This document shows positions 44,726 through 54,830 of a stretch of 64,000 nt of DNA, piece after piece. The notes under the pieces were generated by a model, which saw only the letters and a list, made by a program, of their open reading frames with translations, made no database searches and was not told the origin of the DNA. This DNA comes from Tipula vernalis (taxonomy: Eukaryota > Arthropoda > Insecta > Diptera > Tipulidae). Both the position numbers and the translations under genes were made by a program. The stretch is from assembly GCA_958295665.1 (NCBI GenBank), contig OY282560.1, positions 48,050,333 to 48,114,332 on the forward strand, read 5' to 3'. The stretch's first letter is position 1. Every line of letters begins with the position of its first letter.

Positions 44726-46301
44726 GGACGCATTAGTGCTTCCGGTTCCACTTTTGGTGCGGCTTGTGAGACGGGGCGGAAAACATGATCGCGGTATTGT
44801 CCTTCCACATTGCCCGCCGGATTATAATTACACACAGTATACCAATTTCCATTGTGTGATTTTGCAACTCCCACACCAAGCTCATTGGTTTCGGCCCAAA
44901 CCAATTGCGTGAAATGACCTACCATAGCCGAACCATCTGGATCTGCTCCAAAGGTATACCCGCTGATCTCATCGTAAAACTTCTGAACTGTTTCTTCAGC
45001 ATTTGGGTGTTGCCCATCACTTGACCAGCACCTTGCAAGATTTTCTCCGTACATGTTGGGTTCGCGATGCTCAAACTCGTCTCGATGAGCCAAATCGTTA
45101 GCCCATTCCTGTGCATGCTTATTGAGATTATCGTTCAAATTCAAAAATTTAACGCCATGCTTTACTCGAAGCCTATTATGCGCATTCAGAATTTGTTGCC
45201 GATATTGGTCGATGGGCAAATCTTCATTAGGCGCGCAACGGGTGACACCACCACGGAATGTAGGTGGTCCTTGGAATTTCTTTGAGTGTCCACCATTACT
45301 ACGAGGTCCCCAAGAATCATTTGGAATTTGTCGCGGATGGGTGGCTTGATACGGACGTGTTGCCGGCATTTGCTTGGAACCAGATGGAAATACATTACTT
45401 GCAAATTGTCCATCAATATTTCCGCGAGGGTTATAGTTAGCCACTACATATACAGCACCATCCTTAGCCTTGGCCATTCCAACACCCAAATCAGTGGATG
45501 TCCTCCAAATTATTTGCGTAAAATGGGTAACGACTGCTGAGCCAGTAGGGTCTCGCCCAAACACATAATTCTTGATTTCACTATACCAACTGTCGCACAC
45601 CTGTTGCGCCGTCGGATATATATTCGGATCGCTAGAATTGCACGTGTAAATATTTTCACCATAATCATGGTCGTCATTGTGGTTGAAGAAATTATATTCC
45701 GCCAAGTATTCGGCCCATTTTTGAGCCTGTTGATTCAAGGCATCGCTCAATTTTAATGGGCTAATACCGTGCCGGCCACGATAATTGTTATGTGCTTCTA
45801 GCATTTCGGCCCGAAATTTATCAATGTTTGGCTTCTCGACTGCTTTACTGAACGCCCTATTTGACAAGACGGGTTGATAATTTTTAAATGATTGAGTTGC
45901 GGCCACATCATTGAACCTATGGAATAATTAAATTTGTATAAAATTCTTTTGTTAAATTATTGCCATTATAGGTTGACTTACCAATCATCATTTCCCCACT
46001 GATCATCTTCACCACTGTAGTACGAAGTTTTCAATTTTGTTTTAATGGGTACCGCATCAAACTCTGGTGGTACCTCATCTCCCTCATAAACACGAGTTGT
46101 TACATTACCATCTGCATCCCGTTCATAAACCGTAGTCCTTCTAGTGGTGGTCTTAGTCACATTAGAAACCTGCTGTTCTGGTTGTTGTTGTTGTTGTTGT
46201 TCATCTTGTGACGGGTGGTTTCCCAGAAATCCAAACAATTCCGAATCAAGTTTTTTTGTAAATTTTCGAAAAGTAGTGAAATGTTCACCATTGCCACTCA
46301 T
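42368..46301 (-). CDS. GAPR-1-like multidomain protein with six CAP domains and a polyproline linker
   Basis: Four coding exons: 46301-45982, 45916-44630, 44570-44022 and 43952-42368. The introns are 65, 59 and 69 bp; all are GT-AG and phase 2 (TG|G, AA|G, AA|A). The product is about 1246 residues. Residues 1-135 are a unique hydrophilic segment with a Gln run, TTTRRTTVYERDADG and no signal peptide. CAP1 (137-285) and CAP2 (341-485) are in exon 2, followed by a polyproline run (about 504-527). CAP3 (555-705) is in exon 3 and CAP4-6 (726-880, 910-1060, 1090-1240) in exon 4. HFTQ is kept in CAP1, 2, 3 and 5, but reads NFTQ in CAP4 and QFTQ in CAP6. CAP4 has FGES instead of YGEN. The N-terminal ATG has a good context (CAAAATG). 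GAPR-1 relatives are known to self-associate on membranes; a chain of six is unusual. The function is unknown. Confidence 0.9.
44656..44729 (+). repeat. (GGT)n trinucleotide repeat encoding polyproline on the minus strand
   Basis: About 21 near-uninterrupted GGT units lie in exon 2 of the six-CAP gene. Read on the minus strand they encode Pro (ACC frame shifted to CCA/CCT codons) between CAP2 and CAP3. The stretch is prone to length change. Confidence 0.9.
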
Positions 46302-46533
46302 TTTGTTTTTTTTTATGGCAAAGATTTGTCGCTGTTCTTCTATCAACTTTTCACCAAGCCGAATAGATTTTTGTGTATAGCCAAATAGAAAAAATTACGA
46401 TGCAAATTACAAAAAAAATCCGACCAAATTTAGTTTTGTTCTCACACTCAAGATTGGCCACAATGTAAGAGACACAACTAAATTGATTCGAAACTGAGGA
46501 AACTGTAAACGATTTCAATGGATTTCATCTGAG

Positions 46534-46541
46534 TATTTATA
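46534..46541 (-). promoter_or_regulatory. TATA box of the six-CAP gene
   Basis: The minus strand reads TATAAATA about 235 bp before the ATG. A TCAGTT initiator-like hexamer follows at 46497-46492. The start site is not proven. Confidence 0.5.
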
Positions 46542-47025
46542 CCAACAGTTTTTTTTATTTTTCGCGCTTTCCCTCCCCTATACGTAACTTATCATTTAGC
46601 CGCAAACAATATTTTATCGGAGTTTTGCGGCAAATCGATTTTATTCTCAAGAAATTTTGACAAATTTGACACCAAAATCTCTGGGTTAATTAAGATTATG
46701 TAAATGTAAATTATCTGGACATATTTCGAATAATTTTGTGTTGTATGCTAATTTGTGGTTTCCTTTTGAATGTGATAATTTGGGAAAATGCGATTAAGAA
46801 TTTCTAATGAGCTTGACATTTGAAGTAATAATTGTGCGAGGGTTTGTAACAGTTAGAAAATAAATGTCTTAGGGGTAGCCGATATTGCAGTATTTTGTGA
46901 GGCTATTAGAGGATTTTAAAATTGCGTAGTTTAGAAAATAAACGAAACAATTAAATTCATTAAACATTGATTGTTTCAAATTACACATAGGACAAACTTG
47001 TAGAAGTTCTTTATGAAATAGAGAC
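46542..47025. other. Upstream flank of the six-CAP gene
   Basis: AT-rich, no coding signal. It ends at GAGAC (47021-47025), the left target-site duplication of the BEL/Pao insertion, so the element sits about 0.5 kb upstream of the promoter. Confidence 0.5.
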
Positions 47026-47652
47026 TGTTGGGGCAATGGCTTATTGATGTGCCTTTGCGTTTATCCCAAGTTAAATTTATTAAAAACACTGGTATAATTT
47101 GCAAATAGAAATAAAAAATATATCTTGAAATTTGAGAGAAAAAAAATATATTTATTGAAAATTTTAATAACAATTTCTTTTATTTGCGTTCGATACGGCA
47201 GTTCGTTTTATAATGATCATGACTAATTACGTACAATAAAACGTTACATAAATCTATTATTGAGACATCTGCGTTGCTATAATAATATTTTTTGGTATTA
47301 TTGAAAGTTAGCGACATCTAAATTAAAATATATATTTTTTTTTTTGAATTCAATTCAAATGCAACTTAACTAAGTCCATGTAATCACAATGTTTGTTGTA
47401 GTAATTATGTCATAATTTTGACATAAATCAAATTGAAATTTAAGTTTAAAAATACAATATTTTGGTAAGTAAATTCAGAATTTTAAATTCATTAATAATA
47501 ATAACTAAAGTAAATTACATAATTTTGTTTTAGATATGGTGCACAAAGAATAACAAATTGGAAGATAAGTTTAAATTTACAAATACTTAAATATTTTCTT
47601 AATTTAACTTTTGGATTTTTCATTTCAGGTTATTTTAATCCAGAAGCCAACA
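47026..47652 (-). repeat. 3' LTR of the complete BEL/Pao element
   Basis: 627 bp, TGTTGGGGC...AGCCAACA on the plus strand. It has the same length as the other LTR and looks identical to it, including the long T run and the AT-rich middle. Confidence 0.95.
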
Positions 47653-47828
47653 TACCGCCGGCCTTGAATTATTAATTCAATAACAATTTTGCTTGGGTTG
47701 CTTCAATGCAGTGTTCAGTGATATTTTGGATGAATTTGTGGATGTTCTGATGTCTTCGATAATATTGCAGTTCCAGGTGTAAATAAACGGTGACAATTAA
47801 GTGGATGATTTTAAATAAAGTGTGTGAA

Positions 47829-50800
47829 TCAGTTTTTTGCTTCACCAGAATCCTCCTGTGCCACCGGTAGAAGGCACAATTTGTGAATTGGACGCTTAAG
47901 TTCACTATTCTTTGTTTTTATTGTGACTACTCGGACGATTCCATCAGAACCAGGATGTGTATTAATGATTCTACCAAGTAGCCATTGGTTGACTGGCAGA
48001 TTACTATCTTTGACGATGACAATGTCGCCTATTTTTGCAGGAATTCTTTTAAATCTCCATTTGGGACGCTGTTGTAAGGACGTTAGATACTCTATATACC
48101 ATCTCTTCCAGAAGTGCTGGCTCATTTGTTGAACTATTTGCCATCTAGTAAGGTGTGACATTTTTAGGTTGGTAACATCTATTTCTGGTATTTTGTTAGT
48201 GGGATGCCCAAGTAAAAAATGAGATGGCGTCAACGGGTTGATGTCGGTCTCATTGACACTACACAATGGTCTGGAATTTAATATAGCTTCCACTTCTGCC
48301 AAAAGAGTATGCATTTCCTCTAACGTTAGGATGTTCTTGCCGATCACGCGTTTCAGATGAAACTTGGTAGACTTTATTGCAGCTTCCCAAATACCTCCAA
48401 AGTGTGGTGAATTTGGAGGAATAAAATGCCAGGTAATACGGTGTCTGGAAAAGAAATTGGAAATATCGTAGGAGTTTTTTATTATTTTGGTAAATGCTTC
48501 CCTCAATTTAGCTTCGGCGCCTACAAAATTTGTACCATTGTCACTATGCAATTCTGTACAAACGCCTCGTCGAGCTGTGAATCTTTTTAGGGCCCCTAAG
48601 AAAGCATCACTTGATAAGTCGCTAGCTAATTCTAGATGGACCGCCTTGGTGCTTAGACATATAAATAAACATATGTATGCTTTGTACGTTTTTTGTCCAC
48701 GGCCTTTCGCTAAATGGATCGCCATGGGACCAGCGTAATCAACTCCGGTTTTTAGAAATGGACGTACAAGTTCAACCCTCGAACTTGGTAGATTACCCAT
48801 GAGCTGCTGTTGACACACTGCTTTAAATTTGCTGCATATGACGCACTTTCTCACAATTTCTTTGGCCTTCGATTTACCATTTGGTATCCAAAACTGTTGT
48901 CTACAGATGGCTAACAGGAGTGATGGTCCAGCATGCTTATTGTCTAGATGAGCATCAAGTAAAATTAATGATGTAAGTTTGGATTTGGGATGCAAAATAA
49001 TCGGGTGCTTGGTAGAATATGAAGCTTCGCTGTTTTGTAATCTTCCTCCAACACGGATTATTCCCATATTATCCAAATAAGGATTCAGCGATTTGAGACT
49101 ACTGCCTTTTCCTACTGATCCATTAGTTTGTAGTGATGAAATATCTTCACGATAATATTGATGCTGGTCGTATTGACATAGAATATATAATGCATGGAAT
49201 ATCTCCTCGCGGTGAAGATAAATACCATCGACTCTGGACCCCTTGAGCTTAGTAGAATTTTTATAATAACGAAATATATAGCTAATCACTCTTTGCAATT
49301 TAATGAATGATGAATATTTGGCAATTAATTGATCTAGCCATTCATTTCGAGGCTTTATTGTTATGGTGAATGTAAGTATTTCTTTGGATTTCTCTTCGAC
49401 ATTGATCGGTTCTATTATTTGTGGTGGCCAATATTCTTGCGATTTTTGTAACCACTCCGGTGCATTCCACCACAGTCTATGTGATTTTAATTCCAGTGGT
49501 GATAGACCTCGCGTCGCGCAATCCGCAGGATTATCTGCGGAAGGTACATGCCTCCAATGACTTCTAGGAAATGATGATATAATTTCAGCCGTGCGGTTGC
49601 CGACGAATGTATTCCAACGTCTAGGATGACTTCCTAGCCAATCGAGAACTATTTTCGAATCGGTCCAGGCGTATATATTATTTATATTCGTGTGAGTTTC
49701 TCGTCTTATTAGGTTTATCAAATTAGTAAGTAGTACCGCAGCGCATAATTCTAGCCGAGGAAGGGTTTGTTGTTTAATAGGAGCCACCTTGGTCTTTGAG
49801 GAGACCATGTTACTAAATATGTTGCCATTGGGCTCGATTACCTTGAAATAAACCACTGCAGCGTATGCCATTTGACTCGCGTCACAAAAACCATGGATGT
49901 CGACTATATTTTCGGAATGCGTCTGAATAAATCTGGGAATGGAAATTACTTTAATTTGGTTTAATTGGCTTCTTATTTTTTCCCAACAATTTCTTTTATT
50001 CACAGGTAGTGGATCATCCCACTGAAGATTGTCTGCCCAAAGCATTTGTAAGAATATTTTTGTATTGACAACTACAGGAGCTAACCAACCAAGTGGATCA
50101 AAAATCCGACTTGCTTCCGACAAAACTATTCTCTTTGTATAAATTTTTGTTTCTGGTAAATTGGATGTGAATATGAAACAATCAGTTTTAGCATTCCATG
50201 TGATGCCCAGAACTTTATCTGGATTGGAAGATTGTTGTATGTGATCTTGGAGTAGCTTGAGTTGGTCATCTTGTTTCTCAGTTGGAGCCTTGGTCAATAT
50301 TTGACTGCTGTTTGACTTCCACTTTCGGAGTTGGAACCCGTATTCGGCTAGCAATCCGGTAATATTTTCTTGCAACTGCAGTAATTCTTTCTCATTGTTG
50401 GCTCCAGTCATTATATCATCTACGTACATGTCATTAGAAATAGCCTTCGCAGCGAGTGGCAAAGAAGAATTATTGTTATCGGCGGCTTGTTTGATAGCTC
50501 TAGTAGCCAAGAAAGATGATGATGCCAATCCATATGTCACAGTGTTCAATCGGAAATGTCGGATAGGCTTCGATGGATCATCTCTCCAAACAATCTTCTG
50601 AAAATCGGTGTCTTCTCGCGACATTACCACTTGACGGTACATCTTTTGTACATCAGCCGAAAAAACCATTTTATGCTCCCTGAACCGCAAAATTATAGCA
50701 AATAGCGTTGACTGGATAGTGGGGCCGACTGCTAAACAATCATTTAGCGATATTCCGGTACTGGTTTTAGCGGAACCATCGAAAACGACCCTCAAACTGC

Positions 50801-53021
50801 TTGTGGAGCTTGACGATTTAAATACACCATGGTGAGGTATGTAATATCCTGTATCTTTTATTTCATCAGTGGGAATTTCCGTCATATGATTTAAATGCTC
50901 ATATTCTCGCAGGAAATCGTGGTACTGCTTTGCAAAACTTGGATCGCGAGCAAAGCGACGTTCTAGTCCTCTGAACCGTTGAATAGCTGGAACTAGAGAG
51001 TTACCCAAATTATTAGAAGATTCCTTGAAAGGGAGCCGGACAACAAAACGGCCTTCCAAATTTCTCTGTAAGTTGTTGTTGAAGTGGGTTTCACAAAAAA
51101 TTTCCTCAGGTGATAAAATGGTTTTCTGATCATTAATTGAGTCAAGTTCCCAAAATCTTCTTAAACTTCTATCGATGTCAACGATTTCATCCTTCTGATT
51201 TGTCGTAGCTAACATGGTAGTGGGAGTGCTGCATGGAATGTCACTTACACGCCCGGAAACAATCCAACCGAAGATGGTGTTTTGTAAGATTGGTTCATTT
51301 GGATTATTTCGAATTTGCCCATCTTGTAAAATATAAAAAAAATGATCTGCTCCTATAAGAATGTCTATTTCACTTTTATTAGCAAAATTTGGATCGGCTA
51401 ACTTAATTCCTTTAAAAGTGTTGAGCTTTGTGATATCTAGGTTCTGCTGGGGTAATTTACTAGTAATCTTTGACAGTACTAGTGCAACGACTGGAAATTC
51501 TGGGCTTACTTCTGGTTTGACAGTCACTGTAACTAAACCTCTAGATATTAATGGGTCAGAGTGGCCTAATCCACTTATGGAGACACGAGAATTGCGCTTT
51601 TTAATTTGCAGGCGTTGCACACAAGATTCTGTGATAAAACTTGCTTGAGATCCTGAGTCAAGCAGTGCCCGACAGGATATCAGTTTTCCAGAAGCATCCA
51701 TTATTTTAATTAGCGCCGTTGGTAGTATTGATGATACATGGACTTTCTCAGAAGTAGAGGTTGCAGCATGAAGCGAATTTGTATCGGCCGGAATTTCTTG
51801 AATTGGAGTTGTAGTCCCAGATTGTTGATCGTCCAGATGTAGCAAAGAGTTGTGCTTCATGCCACATTTTTCGCATCTTCGACGTGATAGACATTTAAAT
51901 ATTGGATGTTTACTACTGAGGCAATTGAAACAACGATTGTCCCGTTTGGCAAAATCTCTTCGTTCTTTTGCACTTAAGGCATGAAAATCTTTGCATTGAA
52001 ACAGAGAATGAGTAGTATCTTTGCACATTGCACATTGGAACGGATGTTTATTAACAACAACATATGATTTAGTGGTTGTAGGTTCTTCGGTTACTAAGTG
52101 ACCTTTAATCTCAGATTTTGAGTTGAAGCGTCTGCCTGATGTGGTGAGAGATTCCAATGTATCAATGCGCTTTGCAAGAAACTTCAAGAATTGTGGAAAA
52201 TCTGGATTGTCTATATCTGCAGCTGTTTCGGCCCAAATCGCTTTGGACTTATCATCTAGCTTGCTCATCAAGATATAAATAAGCCAAGGATCACGAGATT
52301 CAGCAACGTCTCCCAATGCTTTTAAGCCACGAATGACTTCGTCGGATGTGTCCATAAGGCGTTTAATATTGGTTGCGTTCGAAGTGTGAATTTGTGGCTG
52401 CTCAACGAAGGTGCGTATAAACGAATTAATGATATGTTTCTTCCGGTCATATCTTTCTTTTAATTTGTTTAGAGCCCCGATGTAATTACCTTCAGTAACA
52501 TTTATGTGGCGTAGCAATATGGCGGCTTCTCCCCGTAATAGACCTTTTAGGTATTGAAACTTCTGCACGGCATTTAGCGAGGGAGATTCGTGAATGGTGG
52601 TGGAGAAGAGATCGAAAAAAGATTGCCATTCGGAATATTCGCCAGAGAATGATGGTATGTGAATTTTAGGCAGTTTCACTTCTGACCGAGCGCCAAATTG
52701 AGTCGCGTTATGTGAAGTATCCAGATTGATGATGCCGTTGCCCGCGCTAAGATTCTTTTCTCGAATCAGAGTGTTTAGAGCTGCGACCGCGTTGTAGTAA
52801 TTTTCCTCGTATACGGCGTCACCTGATTCAGTTGCATCAATCTGGAATATTAAACTCTCCAAATCTGTGAACTCCTGCATTAGCTTTTCCACGCGATCAA
52901 GACGCACGTTTAATTGCGCAATGGGAGTGTCTATGTTAGCCTCCGTTGCAAACTTAATGATATTTGTTAGCTTTCCTTTATTTGTAGCTCTTTGTTTTTT
53001 AAGAGCGGCTAGTTCAGCCAT
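47829..53021 (-). CDS. BEL/Pao Gag-Pol polyprotein (1730 aa)
   Basis: The ATG at 53021 gives MAELAALKKQRATNKGKL. Gag spans about residues 1-320. Zinc-binding Cys/His motifs follow at about 332-395 (CAMCKDTTHSLFQC, CFNCLSSKHPIFKC, then CEKCGMKHNSLLH). The aspartic protease active site is LLDSGSQASFI (about 455). RT has FSADVQKMYRQV (about 787) and MYVDDIMTG (about 865). RNase H has HGFCDAS (1042), LELCAA, TDSKIVLDWL (1122) and NPADCATRG (1170). Integrase has the zinc domain HLDNKHAGPS ... CVICSKFK, then GVDYAGP (1427), HSDNGTNF (1493) and GGIWEAAIKS (1543), so the D,D,E triad is intact. There is no env. The single frame and intact motifs suggest a working copy. Confidence 0.95.
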   Translation of the reverse strand: MAELAALKKQRATNKGKLTNIIKFATEANIDTPIAQLNVRLDRVEKLMQEFTDLESLIFQIDATESGDAVYEENYYNAVAALNTLIREKNLSAGNGIINLDTSHNATQFGARSEVKLPKIHIPSFSGEYSEWQSFFDLFSTTIHESPSLNAVQKFQYLKGLLRGEAAILLRHINVTEGNYIGALNKLKERYDRKKHIINSFIRTFVEQPQIHTSNATNIKRLMDTSDEVIRGLKALGDVAESRDPWLIYILMSKLDDKSKAIWAETAADIDNPDFPQFLKFLAKRIDTLESLTTSGRRFNSKSEIKGHLVTEEPTTTKSYVVVNKHPFQCAMCKDTTHSLFQCKDFHALSAKERRDFAKRDNRCFNCLSSKHPIFKCLSRRRCEKCGMKHNSLLHLDDQQSGTTTPIQEIPADTNSLHAATSTSEKVHVSSILPTALIKIMDASGKLISCRALLDSGSQASFITESCVQRLQIKKRNSRVSISGLGHSDPLISRGLVTVTVKPEVSPEFPVVALVLSKITSKLPQQNLDITKLNTFKGIKLADPNFANKSEIDILIGADHFFYILQDGQIRNNPNEPILQNTIFGWIVSGRVSDIPCSTPTTMLATTNQKDEIVDIDRSLRRFWELDSINDQKTILSPEEIFCETHFNNNLQRNLEGRFVVRLPFKESSNNLGNSLVPAIQRFRGLERRFARDPSFAKQYHDFLREYEHLNHMTEIPTDEIKDTGYYIPHHGVFKSSSSTSSLRVVFDGSAKTSTGISLNDCLAVGPTIQSTLFAIILRFREHKMVFSADVQKMYRQVVMSREDTDFQKIVWRDDPSKPIRHFRLNTVTYGLASSSFLATRAIKQAADNNNSSLPLAAKAISNDMYVDDIMTGANNEKELLQLQENITGLLAEYGFQLRKWKSNSSQILTKAPTEKQDDQLKLLQDHIQQSSNPDKVLGITWNAKTDCFIFTSNLPETKIYTKRIVLSEASRIFDPLGWLAPVVVNTKIFLQMLWADNLQWDDPLPVNKRNCWEKIRSQLNQIKVISIPRFIQTHSENIVDIHGFCDASQMAYAAVVYFKVIEPNGNIFSNMVSSKTKVAPIKQQTLPRLELCAAVLLTNLINLIRRETHTNINNIYAWTDSKIVLDWLGSHPRRWNTFVGNRTAEIISSFPRSHWRHVPSADNPADCATRGLSPLELKSHRLWWNAPEWLQKSQEYWPPQIIEPINVEEKSKEILTFTITIKPRNEWLDQLIAKYSSFIKLQRVISYIFRYYKNSTKLKGSRVDGIYLHREEIFHALYILCQYDQHQYYREDISSLQTNGSVGKGSSLKSLNPYLDNMGIIRVGGRLQNSEASYSTKHPIILHPKSKLTSLILLDAHLDNKHAGPSLLLAICRQQFWIPNGKSKAKEIVRKCVICSKFKAVCQQQLMGNLPSSRVELVRPFLKTGVDYAGPMAIHLAKGRGQKTYKAYICLFICLSTKAVHLELASDLSSDAFLGALKRFTARRGVCTELHSDNGTNFVGAEAKLREAFTKIIKNSYDISNFFSRHRITWHFIPPNSPHFGGIWEAAIKSTKFHLKRVIGKNILTLEEMHTLLAEVEAILNSRPLCSVNETDINPLTPSHFLLGHPTNKIPEIDVTNLKMSHLTRWQIVQQMSQHFWKRWYIEYLTSLQQRPKWRFKRIPAKIGDIVIVKDSNLPVNQWLLGRIINTHPGSDGIVRVVTIKTKNSELKRPIHKLCLLPVAQEDSGEAKN

Positions 53022-53338
53022 TTTAGGAAACTCTTATTTCAATAAGTCGTAAGTTTATAACTTGATTATCACTTCGCACTTATCTTGAATAGCCACTAAG
53101 ATTTCACCAATTAAATTTGAAATAAAATTGCTACTTATCTGACCATGTGGTTTTCCAATCCGATGAATGAAAATCTTCTACTTTTCCAGAATTTTCCAGT
53201 TACAGCGTTTTTATAGTTTGATCCAATAAATAGCTTGATTAAAGCTGATAAGATGCTGCTTTTAAGATGGCGATGGCAAAAATGTGGATGCTCGAAAACG
53301 AGTTTTTCTTTCTTTATGTTTCGATGAAAAAGAGCCTA

Positions 53339-53355
53339 TCCGGCTCGAAGGACCA
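53339..53355 (-). promoter_or_regulatory. tRNA primer-binding site of the complete BEL/Pao element
   Basis: The minus strand reads TGGTCCTTCGAGCCGGA three bases inside the 5' LTR. It ends with the complement of a tRNA CCA tail. The tRNA was not identified. Confidence 0.8.
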
Positions 53356-53358
53356 ATA

Positions 53359-53985
53359 TGTTGGGGCAATGGCTTATTGATGTGCCTTTGCGTTTATCCC
53401 AAGTTAAATTTATTAAAAACACTGGTATAATTTGCAAATAGAAATAAAAAATATATCTTGAAATTTGAGAGAAAAAAAATATATTTATTGAAAATTTTAA
53501 TAACAATTTCTTTTATTTGCGTTCGATACGGCAGTTCGTTTTATAATGATCATGACTAATTACGTACAATAAAACGTTACATAAATCTATTATTGAGACA
53601 TCTGCGTTGCTATAATAATATTTTTTGGTATTATTGAAAGTTAGCGACATCTAAATTAAAATATATATTTTTTTTTTTGAATTCAATTCAAATGCAACTT
53701 AACTAAGTCCATGTAATCACAATGTTTGTTGTAGTAATTATGTCATAATTTTGACATAAATCAAATTGAAATTTAAGTTTAAAAATACAATATTTTGGTA
53801 AGTAAATTCAGAATTTTAAATTCATTAATAATAATAACTAAAGTAAATTACATAATTTTGTTTTAGATATGGTGCACAAAGAATAACAAATTGGAAGATA
53901 AGTTTAAATTTACAAATACTTAAATATTTTCTTAATTTAACTTTTGGATTTTTCATTTCAGGTTATTTTAATCCAGAAGCCAACA
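53359..53985 (-). repeat. 5' LTR of the complete BEL/Pao element
   Basis: 627 bp, same ends and same sequence as the 3' LTR by eye. It is followed at once by the GAGAC duplication at 53986. Confidence 0.95.
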
Positions 53986-53990
53986 GAGAC

Positions 53991-54830
53991 TACTTAAAGT
54001 ACTCTGGGATAAAGAGACGTAGTATCCCTGTTATACCCATTATTCGTATTCGAATGATCGTTAACTTCGTCTTTAATGGACATATCGACCTGATTTTTAG
54101 CTTTAACCAACGAGTATAGGTTGTAACTTTTGCAGAGTCTCACACAAACTAGAACTAAATTCCAGCTCGTTGGTTTCTAATAACTTACTGGGTTGGTCTT
54201 TGGTTATATTTAAATGTACTCAGAATCGTCGCCCCAAGAGCGAGTTTTAATCGCTTGTGATTTGTTTGGATGGTACGGTACAGATATTTCAATTTGCGGG
54301 GCCAATCTTATTTTTTACGAACAACGAACAATTTAATTAAACGGTAGAATTGAAGTCCAGGTTATTATCTGCCCTAATATGCCCAATATGTGGAACTTCC
54401 ATGGATCAGAATATTCATGACTTTGAAAGTCCAGTTGGGTTATTCCGATCGGAAATGAATGCGACAAATGCAAATAGTCCTGATTAAGTCGATATTAAAA
54501 CATTGCATTACGTACAATTCGCGTTCATTTAGGAAATTATCAGAAATGCCAAATATTGTTGGTCTCAGGAGTCAAGGAAAAACACGAAATTTCCATAAAG
54601 GTCTCCACATACACCACAGCTGACAAATGTTTCAATATATTACGAAGAGGTCCCATTGAATTTTGTAACAAAACGTTAGTGGCACAAGGCACAATGTTCG
54701 GACTAGGTGATATTTAAAATGCGAGATGCCCCAATCATACACAGCAAAAGGGTCTTGCAAATCGGCTTGATCAATGTGGACAGCATTTCGATTCCCAAAT
54801 AATTCGCCAACTAAACCCCCACTCAACCCT
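53991..54830. other. Unassigned DNA
   Basis: Continues the sequence interrupted by the BEL/Pao insertion. A small minus-strand open stretch at 54826-54632 has no recognisable domain. No repeats were seen. Confidence 0.4.

Larger units (their letters stand above)
47026..53985 (-). mobile_element. Complete BEL/Pao LTR retrotransposon, recent insertion
   Basis: A 6960-bp element with LTRs at 47026-47652 and 53359-53985 (627 bp each, TG...CA ends). It is flanked by GAGAC at 47021-47025 and 53986-53990. By eye the two LTRs are identical. A primer-binding site follows the 5' LTR, and one uninterrupted gag-pol frame of 1730 codons fills the body. Everything needed for transposition appears present, and this is the only element in the window for which that is true. 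Confidence 0.95.

Noticed and set aside
44640..44912. Plus-strand open frame rich in Val
   Set aside because: It is the antisense of the polyproline part of the six-CAP gene.
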